A stretch of 64,000 nucleotides of DNA from Cacajao melanocephalus (Eukaryota > Chordata > Mammalia > Primates > Pitheciidae), in assembly GCA_963573385.1 (NCBI GenBank), contig CAUYLG010051954.1:1-64000 (forward strand), given 5' to 3'. The notes below the pieces were generated by a model. The model searched no databases. It was not told the origin of the DNA and saw only the letters and a list, made by a program, of their open reading frames with translations. The translations under genes were made by a program, and so were the position numbers. Of the stretch, positions 43,780-56,129 are shown in pieces; position 1 is the stretch's first letter; the number at the start of each line of letters is the position of its first letter.

Positions 43780-44400
43780 GAAGTATCTTTATTATTGTAA
43801 TGAAGTAACTCCTGGTAGACCCCTAAACAGCTTTCATATGGGATTGTTCAATGGAAAGAACTACCATGAAGAGAGTATTGGAATTTTGAGTCATTCTGAC
43901 CTCCTTAGAGGGGACAAGGGCTGGAGATTAAGTTCAATCATGGGGCCAATGATTTCCCCAATCATGCCTGTGTATTAAAACCCTGTAAAAACTCTGGACA
44001 CCAAAGCTGAATGAAGTTCCTGCTTGGAGAACACGTTGATGCACCGAAGGGTGATGCATCCTTACAATGTGGGGAGAGGGCATGGGAGCTCTGTGCTCCC
44101 TCCTAGACTAACCTAAGTAAATCCTTTACACTAAAATTATGAGGACAGCACTTTCTTGAGTTCTAGAGTCATTCCAGAGGATTATCAAACCTGGTGGGAT
44201 TATAAGAACCTCAAAACTTATAGCCAATCTATCAGAAGTACAGGTGGCCTGGGGACCCTCAAAGTATGGCTAGTGTCTGAATTAAAGACAGTCTTGTGGA
44301 AGAGTGAGTCCTTAACTTGTAGGGTCTGCACTAACTCCAGGTGGTTAGCATCACTGGGTATACTGCCATACACCTAGTCTGTGTCAGATTAGGGGAGTTG
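43780..44400 (+). mobile_element. Endogenous retrovirus LTR (solo or fragment), subfamily not assigned
   Basis: Blocks recall a mammalian ERV LTR in sense: 'gggccaatgatttccccaat', 'catgcctgtgtattaaaacc', 'gagaacacgttgatgcacc', 'agagggcatgggagctctgt', 'aatcctttacactaaaatta' where LTRs of this type carry a decayed polyadenylation region, 'cttatagccaatctatcaga', 'agtacaggtggcctgggga', 'gacagtcttgtggaagagtg' and 'gtccttaacttgtagggtct'. No gag, pol or env sequence is visible nearby. The open frame at 44156-44377 is LTR read-through, not a gene. The ends are not defined. Confidence 0.7.
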
Positions 44401-45734
44401 GCACCGGGTAAGGCTTTAAGGAGCCAACTGGCTGGACTTAGCTTTAGAATAGGGAAGAGCAGTATATTTTTATTGGCATGAAGTAACTTCATAGAGAAGA
44501 TACTTGAAATATATACATTAAAAAACTGATCCATATAACTATAAAGTTAATATTGTATATTCAATATTTTTAGTTTCAAACAATAAAAGCAATAAAGTGT
44601 GTGAATATCTATACACACACTGTATACATAAAATATATGTAATATATAATATATACAAATATATATTTATATATCCTATATAGTGTATATGTATGTGTGT
44701 AAAGTGTGTGCACTTTTTTAGCATAGGCTTCTTTGACTAGTAATTTGCATTTTCAACAAGGCTGCTACTTTTTCTTGAGAAATTGAGCATCTTAGAGAAT
44801 CAAAATAAGAGTTGGCGAAGAAATTTAACCAGCAGACTAGAAGAAATCTAACCACATGGGCACAGAAGTCATAATTTTTTTGAGAACAAAATACTGATCC
44901 CACTCTCTATGATGTTTTATATTTTATATCATCTTTGTGTTTCATGAAGATAATGTATAATATTTTACTCCCCAAAAAGAGTTATAAAACATGAAAATGT
45001 CTATCCTTGACATAAAAGAAAACATTGACTTATTTTTTTAAGCAACTATTGGGAAAGAATGTTGTTTTCATATTCCAAAGCTCCAGGTACTCCAAAATGT
45101 AGAATCTCAATGTCAATATGTTTTTATTATACAAAATAAACATTCAAAGCAATGGAAGAAAAAGTAACATGACACACTAAACCGAATCATTCCTTAAAGA
45201 AAGAGTGTGAATTCGGTGATGAATTGCTCACTGAGTCATTCCAAAGAGGAATGCTTGAAAAAGAAAGTAGGAAGTATCAAGGTAATGAGTTTATAGATGT
45301 GGTCAAGCCACTTATAATCCAAGCAGAGTGGAATCTGGAGACGCACTGCTTCCGTTTCTCCGTCAGGTAATTAAAGCTATTTACCTTCTTTTGAGAAGTT
45401 TAGAGAAGATTAGTTATGTCCTGAAGTATGGTGAAAGTGAAAATTCCTTTTACTTTCAGCAAGTCTTTCTTACATTTACTAGGTTGGGCATAGCTGTAAA
45501 TCAACACCAGAAACCAAGAGATTCCACCACAGCAACCCAAGAACGTAGTTTAGGAGATGGATAAGAAATTAAAGCAACAGAGATGGGCCACCAGACTCCC
45601 TAGATTAAAAAAAAAAAGTCTATCAGTCCCCATTGAAGTAGCACTTTTATATCTTTTTCATCAAACATTAATGAATATCTTCTACATGCTAAATACTGTA
45701 ATATGCTAGTGAAGTGTCCTTGTTTAAAGATGTA
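44401..45734. other. Unique AT-rich sequence, no gene seen
   Basis: A TA-rich compound microsatellite occupies 44600-44705. Conceptual frames at 45328-45564 and elsewhere are short and unsupported. Confidence 0.45.
44600..44705 (+). repeat. TA-rich compound microsatellite
   Basis: Imperfect alternating TA with CA/TG steps, extending over about 100 bp. Confidence 0.85.
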
Positions 45735-45965
45735 ATTATTTTTTAGCATTTGCTTTATACTAGGTTATATGCTAAGTGACTTACATGCATTAACTTATTT
45801 AATTTCTGAAATTACAATTATTGAATACATTTTATTATTCCCATTTTGCAAATTAGAAAATGTAGGCTCAGCAAGTTTAATTAGTCTTCCCCAAGTTACA
45901 TAACTAAAAGGTAGCAGAGCCAAAATATAAACTCTGTAGCCTATCATCATAGTTATATTGCCTAC
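45735..45965 (+). mobile_element. MIR SINE
   Basis: Sense MIR order: 'agcatttgctttatactagg', 'gacttacatgcattaactta', 'tattcccattttgcaaatta', 'gtaggctcagcaagtttaat', 'ttccccaagttacataacta', 'aaaggtagcagagccaaaat'. One of the better-kept MIRs here. Confidence 0.88.
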
Positions 45966-46419
45966 AAAATCTATATGACATATTTTCATGTGATAAGTGA
46001 ATTTTAGGCAAAAGTATTGCCCAATGGGAGTGCAACTAATACACGGAAAAGAGTATTACATCTGGCAGTAGGTAACGGATCTTAAGCCCAGTTTTGCTGT
46101 TACTTACTTTTCTGGTTTTGATCAAGCTATTCTTAACTTTCTGTCTGCAAACTAAGAAGAATGGCCTAGAAAACTTACTGTTATTCCTTGTTCTGGGCTC
46201 ATCCTTCTAGAGGTCAATAGCCAGTTCCCATGTGAAATGATATTGTGCCATAATTTGACAAAATTCTGGAATGCATGAAGTCTTATTATAGCCAATTATG
46301 TAGGTTGGCTATACAAAATTAAACAAGATAATCTCTTATACTCATTATTTGTTTTTTTAAAAATTGTGGTATTTTTTTACCTTGCTTTCTTTAGCTTCAG
46401 AGACATTCCCACTACCTGA
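45966..46419. other. Unique sequence, no gene seen
   Basis: No clear repeat or exon. The stretch near 46040-46190 ('ggatcttaagcccagttttg ... ttctgtctgcaaactaagaa') may be a degraded antisense MIR, too weak to call. Confidence 0.4.
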
Positions 46420-46572
46420 CATTAAATCAGTTACCTGTTTATTGTCTGTCTCTTCCACTGAAATGTAAACTCTGAGAACAAAAAACATATTTACACTATT
46501 TTCTGCTGTATTTCTACTTAGAATGATGCCCAACAGATGCTTAATAAATAGCTGTTGAATCAATAAAGATAG
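46420..46572 (+). mobile_element. L2 3' end
   Basis: 'gtctgtctcttccactgaaa', 'tgtaaactctgagaacaaaa', 'cagatgcttaataaatagct' and 'gttgaatcaataaa' match the L2 terminal region in sense. Confidence 0.75.
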
Positions 46573-46918
46573 TAAAGAATTTAATAGTAAGATGGAAAGA
46601 TGGCTACCCAAACTGTCTAATTAGTATATAGCAAGAAAAATACATATGCAATTTAATCCCATAAATAGTTTTCTAACTCCTGCATTTGTTCTCTGGCTGT
46701 TACTCTCGAAATATACTACTTTAAGTGAGATAACATTGGTGACAACATCTATAAAAGCTTCTAGTACACAGTAAGAATTCAATAGGGAAGCTTAAGTATT
46801 CAACTGAAGCTTAACAGAACTGTCTGCTTGCTTCTAATATCTTAAATGTAAAAGACCAAAGGCCACTAACTACTTTTATTGAATAGTATAAGAATTCCCT
46901 CTTTTTCTCCAGCACACT

Positions 46919-46967
<49 letters not shown>

Positions 46968-47195
46968 CCACACACACAAAATATATATGTCATAAAGCCA
47001 GTAATACTTGCCTCCTCCATCACAGTCAGTCAGTAAGACTTTGAAAAGTCAATTAATCAAACTGGGACTTAGTTGCCTCACAGGAAAATATAAAGTACAT
47101 ATTATAATTGCCAGCCATTTCCAACTGGAAAAGAGTGAATAGTAAAGGTCTCTGCATCTTTCCTAAATCAGAGTTGAATGAATGATTCAGTAATT
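46573..47195. other. Unique sequence with (CT)n(CA)n microsatellite, no gene seen
   Basis: Apart from the compound microsatellite at 46921-46979, nothing recognisable. Confidence 0.45.
46921..46979 (+). repeat. (CT)n(CA)n compound microsatellite
   Basis: A CT run of about 28 bp passes directly into a CA run of about 25 bp with one CC interruption. Confidence 0.96.
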
Positions 47196-47487
47196 TGTTT
47201 TTTATTTTTTATTTTTATTTTTTATTGAGACAGGGTCTTGTTCTGTGACCCATTTATGCCTCACTGCAGCCTTAACTTCCTGGGCTCAAGGGATCCTCCT
47301 ACCTCACCCTCTCAAGTAGCTGGTACTACAGGTACATACCACCACACCTGGCTAAATTTTGTATTTTTTGTAGAGATAAGGTATCACTGTGTTGCCCAGA
47401 CTGGTCTTAACTCCTGGCCTCAAGTGATCCTCCTGCTTTGGCTTCCCAAAGTGCTAGGATTACAGGTGTGAGCCGCAGTGCCCAGCC
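47196..47487 (-). mobile_element. Alu (J type), antisense, small internal deletion
   Basis: Antisense Alu blocks 'gagacagggtcttgttctgt', 'cttaacttcctgggctcaag', 'gataaggtatcactgtgttg' and 'gattacaggtgtgagccgca'. Between 'gttctgtgaccca' and 'cctcactgcagcct' about 25 bp of the usual 'ggctggagtgcagtggc' segment is lost or replaced. The tail at 47197-47225 is a (TTTTA)n-like repeat. Confidence 0.9.
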
Positions 47488-47754
47488 AGTAATTTATCTG
47501 AAGCCTAATATTGGCAGACAGTGGGAGAGGGTCCACCTTCTTACCAACCCCAAATGTCTCAGTGGGATTGTGATAACATGACCTCCCCCTTCTCCAAAAA
47601 TAGCAGCAGGTCTTCTGACTTGAGCATACCAAAGCCCTCTACTGCTTCAGGATCTCAAGTGACTTGTAGTCTAATTGGACATCCACATTCAAAGAACATT
47701 TTCACAACTGAAAATATCAACATAAAGAACAAACAATAAGACGAAACTCTGAAT

Positions 47755-47955
47755 ACTATGTGTCAGTCAGCATTTGACGATTTAACACTGATTGGCTTAT
47801 TTAAACCTTCCAATGAACCATTTTGTAGAAAAGCAAAGTGAGGTACAAAATGATTGTCAATTGTCCAAGACTCATTAAAGTACCAAGTGCTGGATTCTGG
47901 ATTAAACCAAGAAGTGGTAACGAGGTAACTAAACTATTTGCTCTTAACATAACAG
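47755..47955 (+). mobile_element. MIR SINE
   Basis: Sense MIR with blocks 'tatttaaaccttccaatgaa', 'agcaaagtgaggtacaaaat', 'gattgtcaattgtccaagac', 'aagtgctggattctggatta' and a final 'ctatttgctcttaac'. Confidence 0.65.
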
Positions 47956-48125
47956 ATAAAATAAGAAATGTGTCAGATTTATGATAAAATAAGGAACTAC
48001 CTCTATTTAGAAGTTCTATCTTGAAGATAGTTAATTAGGCATAGAAAAGGTTAATTCAGGAGCTTCTAACTAGATTCTGTTCTGACGCATCATTAATTTC
48101 TTTATTTCATGGATTAAAAGAAACT

Positions 48126-48300
48126 TAAAAATGGTATATGCCTGTAGACCCAGCTACTCTGGAGGCTGAGGCAGGAGAATAGCATGAGCCCTGAAAGTGG
48201 AGGCTGCAGTGAGCTGAGATCATGCCACTTCACTCTAGCCTGGGAGACAGAGTGGGATTTCATCTCAAAAAAATTAAATAATAAATAAACAAAAACTAAA
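48126..48300 (+). mobile_element. 5'-truncated Alu (right part), sense
   Basis: Starts inside the element at 'tatatgcctgtagacccagc', then 'gaggctgaggcaggagaata', 'gctgcagtgagctgagatca', 'cactctagcctgggagacag', with an AT-interrupted tail (aaaaaaattaaataataaat). Right-arm type sequence only. Confidence 0.9.
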
Positions 48301-48360
48301 TACATCCTTCCATTTTACAAATGAGAAAACTGAGGTTGTAAGCTGCAAAGTGATACCATA
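48301..48360 (+). mobile_element. MIR fragment next to the truncated Alu
   Basis: 'ccattttacaaatgagaaaa' followed by 'ctgaggttgtaagctgcaaa' is the MIR centre in sense. The Alu probably landed in or beside an older MIR. Confidence 0.6.
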
Positions 48361-49894
48361 TAATTACTTACAGTCTGATAATTGCAATATCACTCAGGAA
48401 AGAACTATCCTACATTGTGCTAATGCAAAAACTTCACATAAAGTACCATGTAGCATAAAGTAGCTACTGTATCATTCAGGGCTTCTAAAATTATCCTGAG
48501 TTTTAAAACTCACTCTGCACCATGCTGTCAAAAACATTCATTCCTGACATTAAATGTCTGGCTTTAATTAAGTTATTTATACAGATTTTACTCCAAATGT
48601 ATTTGCTGAAAAGGTAGAGCATATCAAAAACAAATTGTGAGATTTTGCTATTCACTACAGTATCTCTCCCCCTGCACATAAATGATTTAATGAGATAATG
48701 GGACTCTGAAAGGGAGTACAAATCCAAAAAGGAGTAGGCACTGCCAAAAAGGTCATTTCTTAATGCCTGTAGCAAAGGGAAATGTTCAAAATGGACTAGC
48801 ATAAACACACCAGGAGGCACTTCATAATGTGCTTTGCAGCCATTTACAAGGTATTTTATGTGTTGTGTTTGATGAAAACAATAAACATCTTATAACAAAT
48901 GGTAGAAATGATGTCTTATGGTTCTGCTACCTGCTGTGGCATCACTTTAAGTCACTGGAGAAACCTGGAGGATGTTTAAGTCCCAAAAGAAGGCCTCTAG
49001 TTATCAACATTTAGCAAATTCATTGGTTGGTTGCTCTAGCATAAAATTGTTCTCCCCCCAACCCCCCCTTTATTTTTTGTTTGGTACTTCACTGCCAGGC
49101 CTACAAATCAATCCTTTGGACACCTATTAACCTATAAAATTCCTCTATTCTTCTGCAGAGCTAAAGAATTTATATCACTCAATTTGTACAGAATGCAAAT
49201 TCAAAATAGTATTCCAAAGTAGAAAGTATATGATATCAGTTTGTTGGGACAAATAAATCACGAAAGATACATTTAATATATTAATTATTTGGAATCAAAT
49301 TTTTAATGTTCATCACAGCATGTCTTCTCTATTCTATTTCTTTCTCTTTACGTAATTTTCTTAAATGGCTGTTTTTAAAAATCTCTGTAATAGAATTCCC
49401 TAATAGGTTAGGATATTAAGAAACTAAATTCATTTTCTTAAGCACTTCAAAGACTCATAGCTGACCTTGAGTTAACAACCCATGTATGATAGAGGATCAC
49501 TTTCTAAATCTTAGAGTTTCTGCCCTCTCTTCTATATCTTTTTTATTTTATTACCTACCATTAGTTTCTAGTTTGAGTTCCTTAAACGCAATCGATGGCA
49601 GAAAAAGAGTTTTCTGTATATATGCTCATGGAATCTGATTCTCTTTCTGTGGCCAGGAATACTATCAACTCTTTATGACCACACTAATAAGAAGTTTTGT
49701 CTATTGATATTTTAAGAATAACTCAGGCACTATCAATGAATCAGGCAGTTATCAGGCTGAGTTGATTGAAGCCTTCAGTTTGAGAAGGGGGGTTGGAGGC
49801 CTCTAGTGGCATCATTGTGTGGGAATATTCCTGCATTTTGAAAGAATGCTAAAAACAAGAAGCTCTTCCTTGTTTCATCCATCCGGCCCACTAT
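48361..49894. other. Unique sequence, no gene seen
   Basis: No interspersed repeat recognised. A minus-strand frame of 105 codons (48503-48820) lies in non-repeat DNA. It has no motif I know and no visible splice or promoter context. Confidence 0.45.
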
Positions 49895-50092
49895 CTGACT
49901 CTCAATGCCACTCATTCAAGCCAAGATCACACTCTTGCCACCTCCTAATAGGTCTCTATCTCCAGAAAGGTCATTCCTCAATTCACAGTTTTCAAACTAA
50001 TCTTTCTCGGTGGCTTCCCCTTGTCACAAACAAACACCCAAATCTTCATTTTCACATCACCATTCTCAAATTCTACCTACCACAGGTTTATT
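49895..50092 (+). mobile_element. L2 LINE fragment
   Basis: 'cttgccacctcctaataggt', 'ctctatctccagaaaggtca' and 'ttctcggtggcttccccttg' match the L2 pattern 'cctcctaactggtctccctg ... caatggctccccatt' in sense. An Alu follows, and 50455-50570 may be the continuation. Confidence 0.65.
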
Positions 50093-50152
50093 CATTTAAA
50101 AAATGTTTTATGCCTCTTTTAATCCATCTATTTTTAATTCAATATTAATTTA

Positions 50153-50450
<298 letters not shown>

Positions 50451-50570
50451 AGCAACTTAAGCATTTAACGTGGTCTTCTAGCATTACTCTAGTCAGGGCT
50501 ATCTCACAATATCCCTTGAAATGTAGTTCATCCCTAACTATAAGCTCCTGCCTTATTGGTATCTTTCTCT

Positions 50571-52149
50571 TTCTCTGACAACTAAAAATGTAAGGCTGTA
50601 ACAGATGTAGCTTAGTTTACAAACTCATGAACAACATTTTTAAGACAATTCAAATGTTACTGTTTTTCCTGAATGAGTATATAATTCCATGCTTATGTTA
50701 ACTGTCATGGTGCTTAGTCACTTACTGACTTCAATTTTAATTTTCCTTTGCATGTTCCCCCACATTTCTGCTTGAAGAGCAGCAGATAAAATATACACAA
50801 CCCTTCTGCTTCTCCCACAGCTCATAGTCAGCATTTTGGCTGAATGAACACAATTAAATGAGAAACAATATCCCTTTACAGTATGTTTGGAGAATTATAG
50901 AAGAAACACAAATAGCCTAAAAAGAAACTGGATATACAAAACAACTCTACTATATGGAACTGCAGCTGATGCAAGAAAATTACATAACATTATTAAGTCT
51001 CTACTTTTGTACCTTTCTTATTGATTTTATGACCTGATATTTTATTTATAACATTTCTGTATTCTATTTTCTCTCCTATAGATTTTATGTTATCCCTGGT
51101 ACTACTGAATTCTGTAAGGCACTGGGTGCATGCTCTTTGAAATAAAATAAACTCTACCCAATGAAGCTGGAATTTTCCATAAGAGAGACTTTTAACCAAA
51201 AAGTTAGAAAACAGTGATATTAAAACAAAAGTAATGGGAAGTGTCCAGATCTTTTGTTGTTGTTGTTGTTTGGTGATCAACATTTGCTTCTGGTTGGAGA
51301 AAACTGGGTTTGTCTCTTCTCAGCTTGAGCAATAATGGAAGCAGTCTTTGCTTTTAAGAAGACAGCTGTATATACACCCTCACAGGGTATCGTCTTTGCC
51401 AAAGTAGTCAGTTTAGACTATTTAGAAAAGTTGTAACTAAATTCTTCTTCAAATTTCTGTGTCATGCCTTATGAGTTCCTCCAAATAGTAGTTGTCAATC
51501 CTTAAATCTTTGGGTCAAGAGGTGGAGGGCACTGTCACACATGCCTCTTGCTCCTGCTGTTAAAACTCACATCACTGGTGCTCCATGAATGAGAAATCAG
51601 AGAACCTCCAGAATCCTTGTGGCTTCAGATAGCTTTAGAGACAGAAGGAATGAACAAAAGGATTCATTCAACAATCCATGTTTGTTTTTAAAGTGGAGAG
51701 GTTGTAAACAAGTGTTTCCTGAGGCCACAGTTTTAGGTGATCTCTGGCCCCTATCTCTCATCACTGGCACTACAAATGTAGCCATTTTAAAAGAAAAAAA
51801 AATTTAGATACTATTCCATTTACAGTCAATACACTATTTTTGTCATTTAAAAATTCCATTTACATCCCAAATTCTTAACTTCATAATCTATTTTAGATTC
51901 TTGCTTACAGATGTTTTGATTGAAACATTCTCTTAGCTTTTCCTTCAAGGAATATTTGAGTTTATTGCCCTTTTTTGCAATCAGTTTCACATTTATTTCC
52001 CTGATTCTGGCAACTATGAAGAAAGGAAGGACCAACTTTCTCTTCTGGCAGGAGTGTCCTCTGTGGGACAGCTCAATCCCATGTCCTAGGAATGGAGAAA
52101 AGGTACTAAAGCCTGGAAGACTGGACTGCATATTAGTTAACAATTAACT
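50571..52149. other. Unique sequence, no gene seen
   Basis: A short (TTG)n lies at 51255-51270. Open frames at 50993-51283, 51589-51807 and 51847-52147 are below 100 codons and unsupported. Confidence 0.45.
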
Positions 52150-52380
52150 CCTATAGATCATCCACAGGTTCATTGCTAAATCCTTCACAGTAATTTTCTT
52201 GGTATAACTGTTAACTAAGGCTGTCATTCTCATTTTATGGATAGGAACACTGAGGTTTAGAAATGTTGGCTAGTTTGCCCAATGATACACAGTTATAAGC
52301 AGTAGAGAACCCAGGCCTGTCTGGCTGCAAAACTCATTTATTTATTCCATTGTTTTGCCCTCTAAACAACATTGCCTCTC
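52150..52380 (+). mobile_element. MIR SINE
   Basis: Sense MIR with 'attctcattttatggatagg', 'aacactgaggtttagaaatg', 'ttgcccaatgatacacagtt', 'gtagagaacccaggcctgtc' and a late 'ctctaaacaacattgcctct'. Confidence 0.82.
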
Positions 52381-53236
52381 TTATAAGTATTAGACAAAGA
52401 TGGCAATGATGGTGTTTTCATTACAATACTAATAAAGTCATTACAAATCTACATATGACTTAATTCTCACTACCTTTGAGATAGGTAGCAAGGTATCATT
52501 GATATGTTATGGATAAAGGAATAAATTTTATAAACTATTTTGCTACAGAGTCCTTGTACCGCATCTATAAAACACCTGCCCTAAAGAGCTCTCAGCTCTC
52601 AGAACATGTATTCACTTACTTCCTCTCTTTCATCTCTGTACTCAAGGCTTTGAAACACAAAGTATTGACTTATAATAGTGCTTAAAATTTTAGTTCTGGG
52701 GACCAATTTTATCAAGGAATAAAGATATTTAAAAGTCTATGTCTTTCTTTTCCTTCAGTTGCCTCTCAAGTCCCTAGATCCTGAAAGTTATTTTCTTTCA
52801 GCTGTAAATAAACTTGTCTTTTCCCTAGCTATCACCTGAGAAAAGGTTATGAGACCTATAAGTACTTTTGTAGTTGGGGTAAAAAAAATGAGCATATTCT
52901 AGAATAGAAGATATACAATAATTTAGAAGAGAACTTGGCACAAATCAGGTATAATCATTAGTTGCATCCCAAAATTTTAAGTACTATAATGTAATTAAGA
53001 TAAACATTTATTTGCAGGCGGGGAGCGATGTGTTCCAAAAAGTTTAATATTCCAGGAAAATTACTTAACCTAGCAATCCAAGAACAATAGCCAAATGTCT
53101 TAACCATTAAATACATTTCTTCATCATAAGAAGAAAGGACATGCTTATCAATCAATTGAAGATTGTTTTTGAAAAGTTACCCCTAAAAAAAGTGAGTTTT
53201 TCGCTTTCTTCTGTTTTATTGTGGCCTGCTGTAATT

Positions 53237-53267
<31 letters not shown>

Positions 53268-55659
53268 GGCACTCATAGCCTTATCCAGGAAATGTGTCTG
53301 TTTCATGTCCTTACTTACTGCTGGAAGGAATACAAGAATGGCAGCTACACAAACTGAAATCCAAATTAGCCACAGAAACAATAGCATTGGCTTCTCCATT
53401 TGACCAGAGCCAACAGCCAGAGAGTGACCTCTAAGTGAAGCAAACTTTCCATTCCTGAGATTTTGAGCCTGGATCTTTCCTTTTGTCAGTCTGTTATCTT
53501 TTTCTTAAGCAAGTGTAACAAGAAAGGACAAAAATGAGACAAGCTCTTTATTTTCTTCATTTCGTGAACACATGCTAAAGTCTTGCTGCTTTCTCCTCTT
53601 TCAACTCACTACAATGTTTCAGATCTCCTCTTGGGGAAGAAAAATGAACAAAGCACTGGGCAGGATATGTTAATGTGGAGCTCTAGGGGTTGGCAAACAT
53701 CAAGTTGCACAGAAGTCACCAGGGTATTAAGCAACTATCACAAAGTATGTGAAAGATATACTTGGAAATATTTTTCTTTTTTCACACATTCTTCAGTTCT
53801 GCCTTCTAGAAACCCAATGTTCTCACTACCTTAATATAACAAAACTCCTGAATACTCAAATTTAACTAAGCTTCACTGACCTGTGGTTTAAAAATATAAT
53901 GTGTTTAAAAGGAACACTAACTTGTGTTTTTATAGGATTTTTTTATTTTAAAATATATATTTATAAGCAGATACAGATTTATACAAACATATACCTTCAT
54001 ACATATTTATTTATTCTCATAAAGGATCATTTGGCATGTTCATGCTAGATAAATTCAAAACGCAAGCAGCTTCAAAAGGTAAGACAGTGATTCCATAGAC
54101 TCAATATAGCTCCAATGAACATAACTAGAATCAATACATTGATACTAATGTGTCTAATGACTGCTAGTGTCTGTGGTTGTGCCTATCAATCATTAAACAT
54201 ATTAATATCACTGAATCTTTCTTTAAATAAAATAATTTTTGCAAATTTTAGACCAGGAAAGAACGTATACTATCCTTATCAAATCAAAGACAAGTTGTTA
54301 GTACTCAAACTTTACCGTAATAATTTCTATCACATTGTATTTTATTAACAATATATCACCAATTGTTTGTTTATAGCTATTCACAAATTTTCATCTTTAA
54401 AATATGCTGACATTTCTATTGGTTTTGAACAGCCCATAATAATTTCCAACAACTAAATAAGATCCATATTCCAAGAGGATGGGAGTAGGTTCTACATCTA
54501 GCTGAAAGGGTATGCATATTTTTCTAGCTACACATTTTCTCAGTAAGAGGTTTAAAGGAGCCACTGAAGCCCTCCAGGTATGTTTAACTTGGTAGTTATC
54601 TACTATGCCAACCACTCAAATACTTCTTACTTAACTTTTGAGTAAAAAGTTAATTGAAGCAAACAGATCTTTGTTCACTCTCGAAGACACTAGAGTAAGA
54701 ATCTCTAAAGTTATTCTAGTTCCCAACTCTTCCTCCTTAGTTTGCCAGTATGGAAGCTCTAGATCATCAAAACATGCCAAAACCATATTCAAGACAGAGC
54801 TATACAACGACAACTGTTATTAATTAGGTAGAAAATAATGTCGTTACTTAGATTCTTAATTCTATAGCAAGTCAAATAAAACTACTTATCTCATTATAAA
54901 TTCAGGTACATTATTATTTGAAAAATAAAAAACATTTTGATTATTTAAGAAGAAAGATGTATTATATTTCAAACAATCGGGAAATAGAGAACATGATACA
55001 TAACTCAGGCATGTAGATTTGATAAAAGATGAAGTTATACATCAGCAGCCAATATAACTTTCAGCCCGGGCTGTTTAAAATTAAATTAATTGGTGCAAAT
55101 TAGGCTGAGCCAATTCCAAAAAGGTCTGATGTGAAACAGATTTCACACACTATTAGGATCCTTGGTACCATTTCCATTAAAATACCACTCTATGGACCCA
55201 GCCCCTCAGCAAGCTATTAAATCAGATATGGAGTACTACCTGAGGATATGAAATGTTCCTGATACCTTTGTCTTTCCAGGTAATAGTGGAATAATTTTTA
55301 ATTTATGGGCTCATTAAAATACACTTAGTCATTTAAGAGATTCTATTAGGTGATCCACAGCATATGACAAGTTGAAGGAATTAGTCTTGGGAAAAAATTA
55401 TCAATTCACTTTTCTTGAGCTAATTTCTAAAATGCTGTCCTAAATAGTTCTTTAATCTCTACAGGTCCTCTTCTAATTTCATTTCCTGAATAATGAAATC
55501 CCAAATAACAAAATATAAGTCTACATACAATAATTTAAACAGATTTATTAAAGAGTGACTCCAGACTTGAATATCCAGTCGCCTACCCAACAGCTCCACT
55601 TGGGTGTCTAGTGCACACATCACAGTAAGTACACCTGGAACTAACCCGATCCTCATTTC
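52381..55659. other. Mostly unique sequence, no gene seen
   Basis: Holds a 29-bp poly(T) tract (53239-53267) and AT-rich stretches near 53930-54010. No interspersed repeat recognised with confidence. The minus-strand frame at 53148-53399 is discussed separately. Confidence 0.45.
53239..53267 (-). repeat. Poly(T)29 tract, possible poly(A) tail of an unidentified retrocopy
   Basis: An uninterrupted run of 29 T, not attached to any Alu or L1 I can recognise. On the minus strand it would be the tail of something reading from about 53400 leftwards, but no AATAAA lies just before it and no target-site duplication was found. Confidence 0.6.
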
Positions 55660-55856
55660 ACCAGTTCCTCCAAGGATCTTCTCTCAGCACACAGCAATTG
55701 CATTCTACCCGTTTCTTAGTTCAAAAACCTCACTGTTACCCTTTACTCATCCGTACCTCGCACATTACTATCGGTCAATCTGATGAGCTCTAACTTCAAC
55801 ATATATCCCTAATATTACTACTTCTTATTCCCTTCCAAGCTATTGATGACCCATGG
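55660..55856 (+). mobile_element. L2 LINE fragment, part 1
   Basis: 'acccgtttcttagttcaaaa' and 'acctcactgttaccctttac' suggest L2 in sense before the MER5A insertion. The L2 resumes on the other side, where it is clearer. Confidence 0.5.
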
Positions 55857-56022
55857 CAAGGTTCTCAAACTTTGATGAGTATCAGAACTTTCTGGGAGGC
55901 TTGTTGCAACACAGATTCCCGGGCCCTACCTACCTCTACAGTCTCTGATTCAGAAGGTCTGGGATAGAGCCCAGGTGATGTTGCTGCAGCTGCCCTAGAA
56001 ACCATGCTTGAGAATCTCCATC
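55857..56022 (+). mobile_element. MER5A-type hAT-Charlie DNA transposon
   Basis: Starts 'caaggttctcaaactttgat' (from CAGTGGTTCTCAAACTTT), then 'gggaggcttgttgcaacaca', 'gattcccgggccctacctac', 'tctgattcagaaggtctggg', 'gatgttgctgcagctgccct', and ends 'accatgcttgagaatctcc', the decayed other terminal inverted repeat. Non-autonomous; encodes nothing. It interrupts an L2. Confidence 0.88.
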
Positions 56023-56129
56023 CTGTACTAAGTCACCATTGCCTGTTGTGTACACTATTTCATATACGTCCTTCTGACTTCTTTTTTTCAGCCCTTGCTC
56101 CCTTGGAGTCTGTTTTCCAGAGTAGTCCA

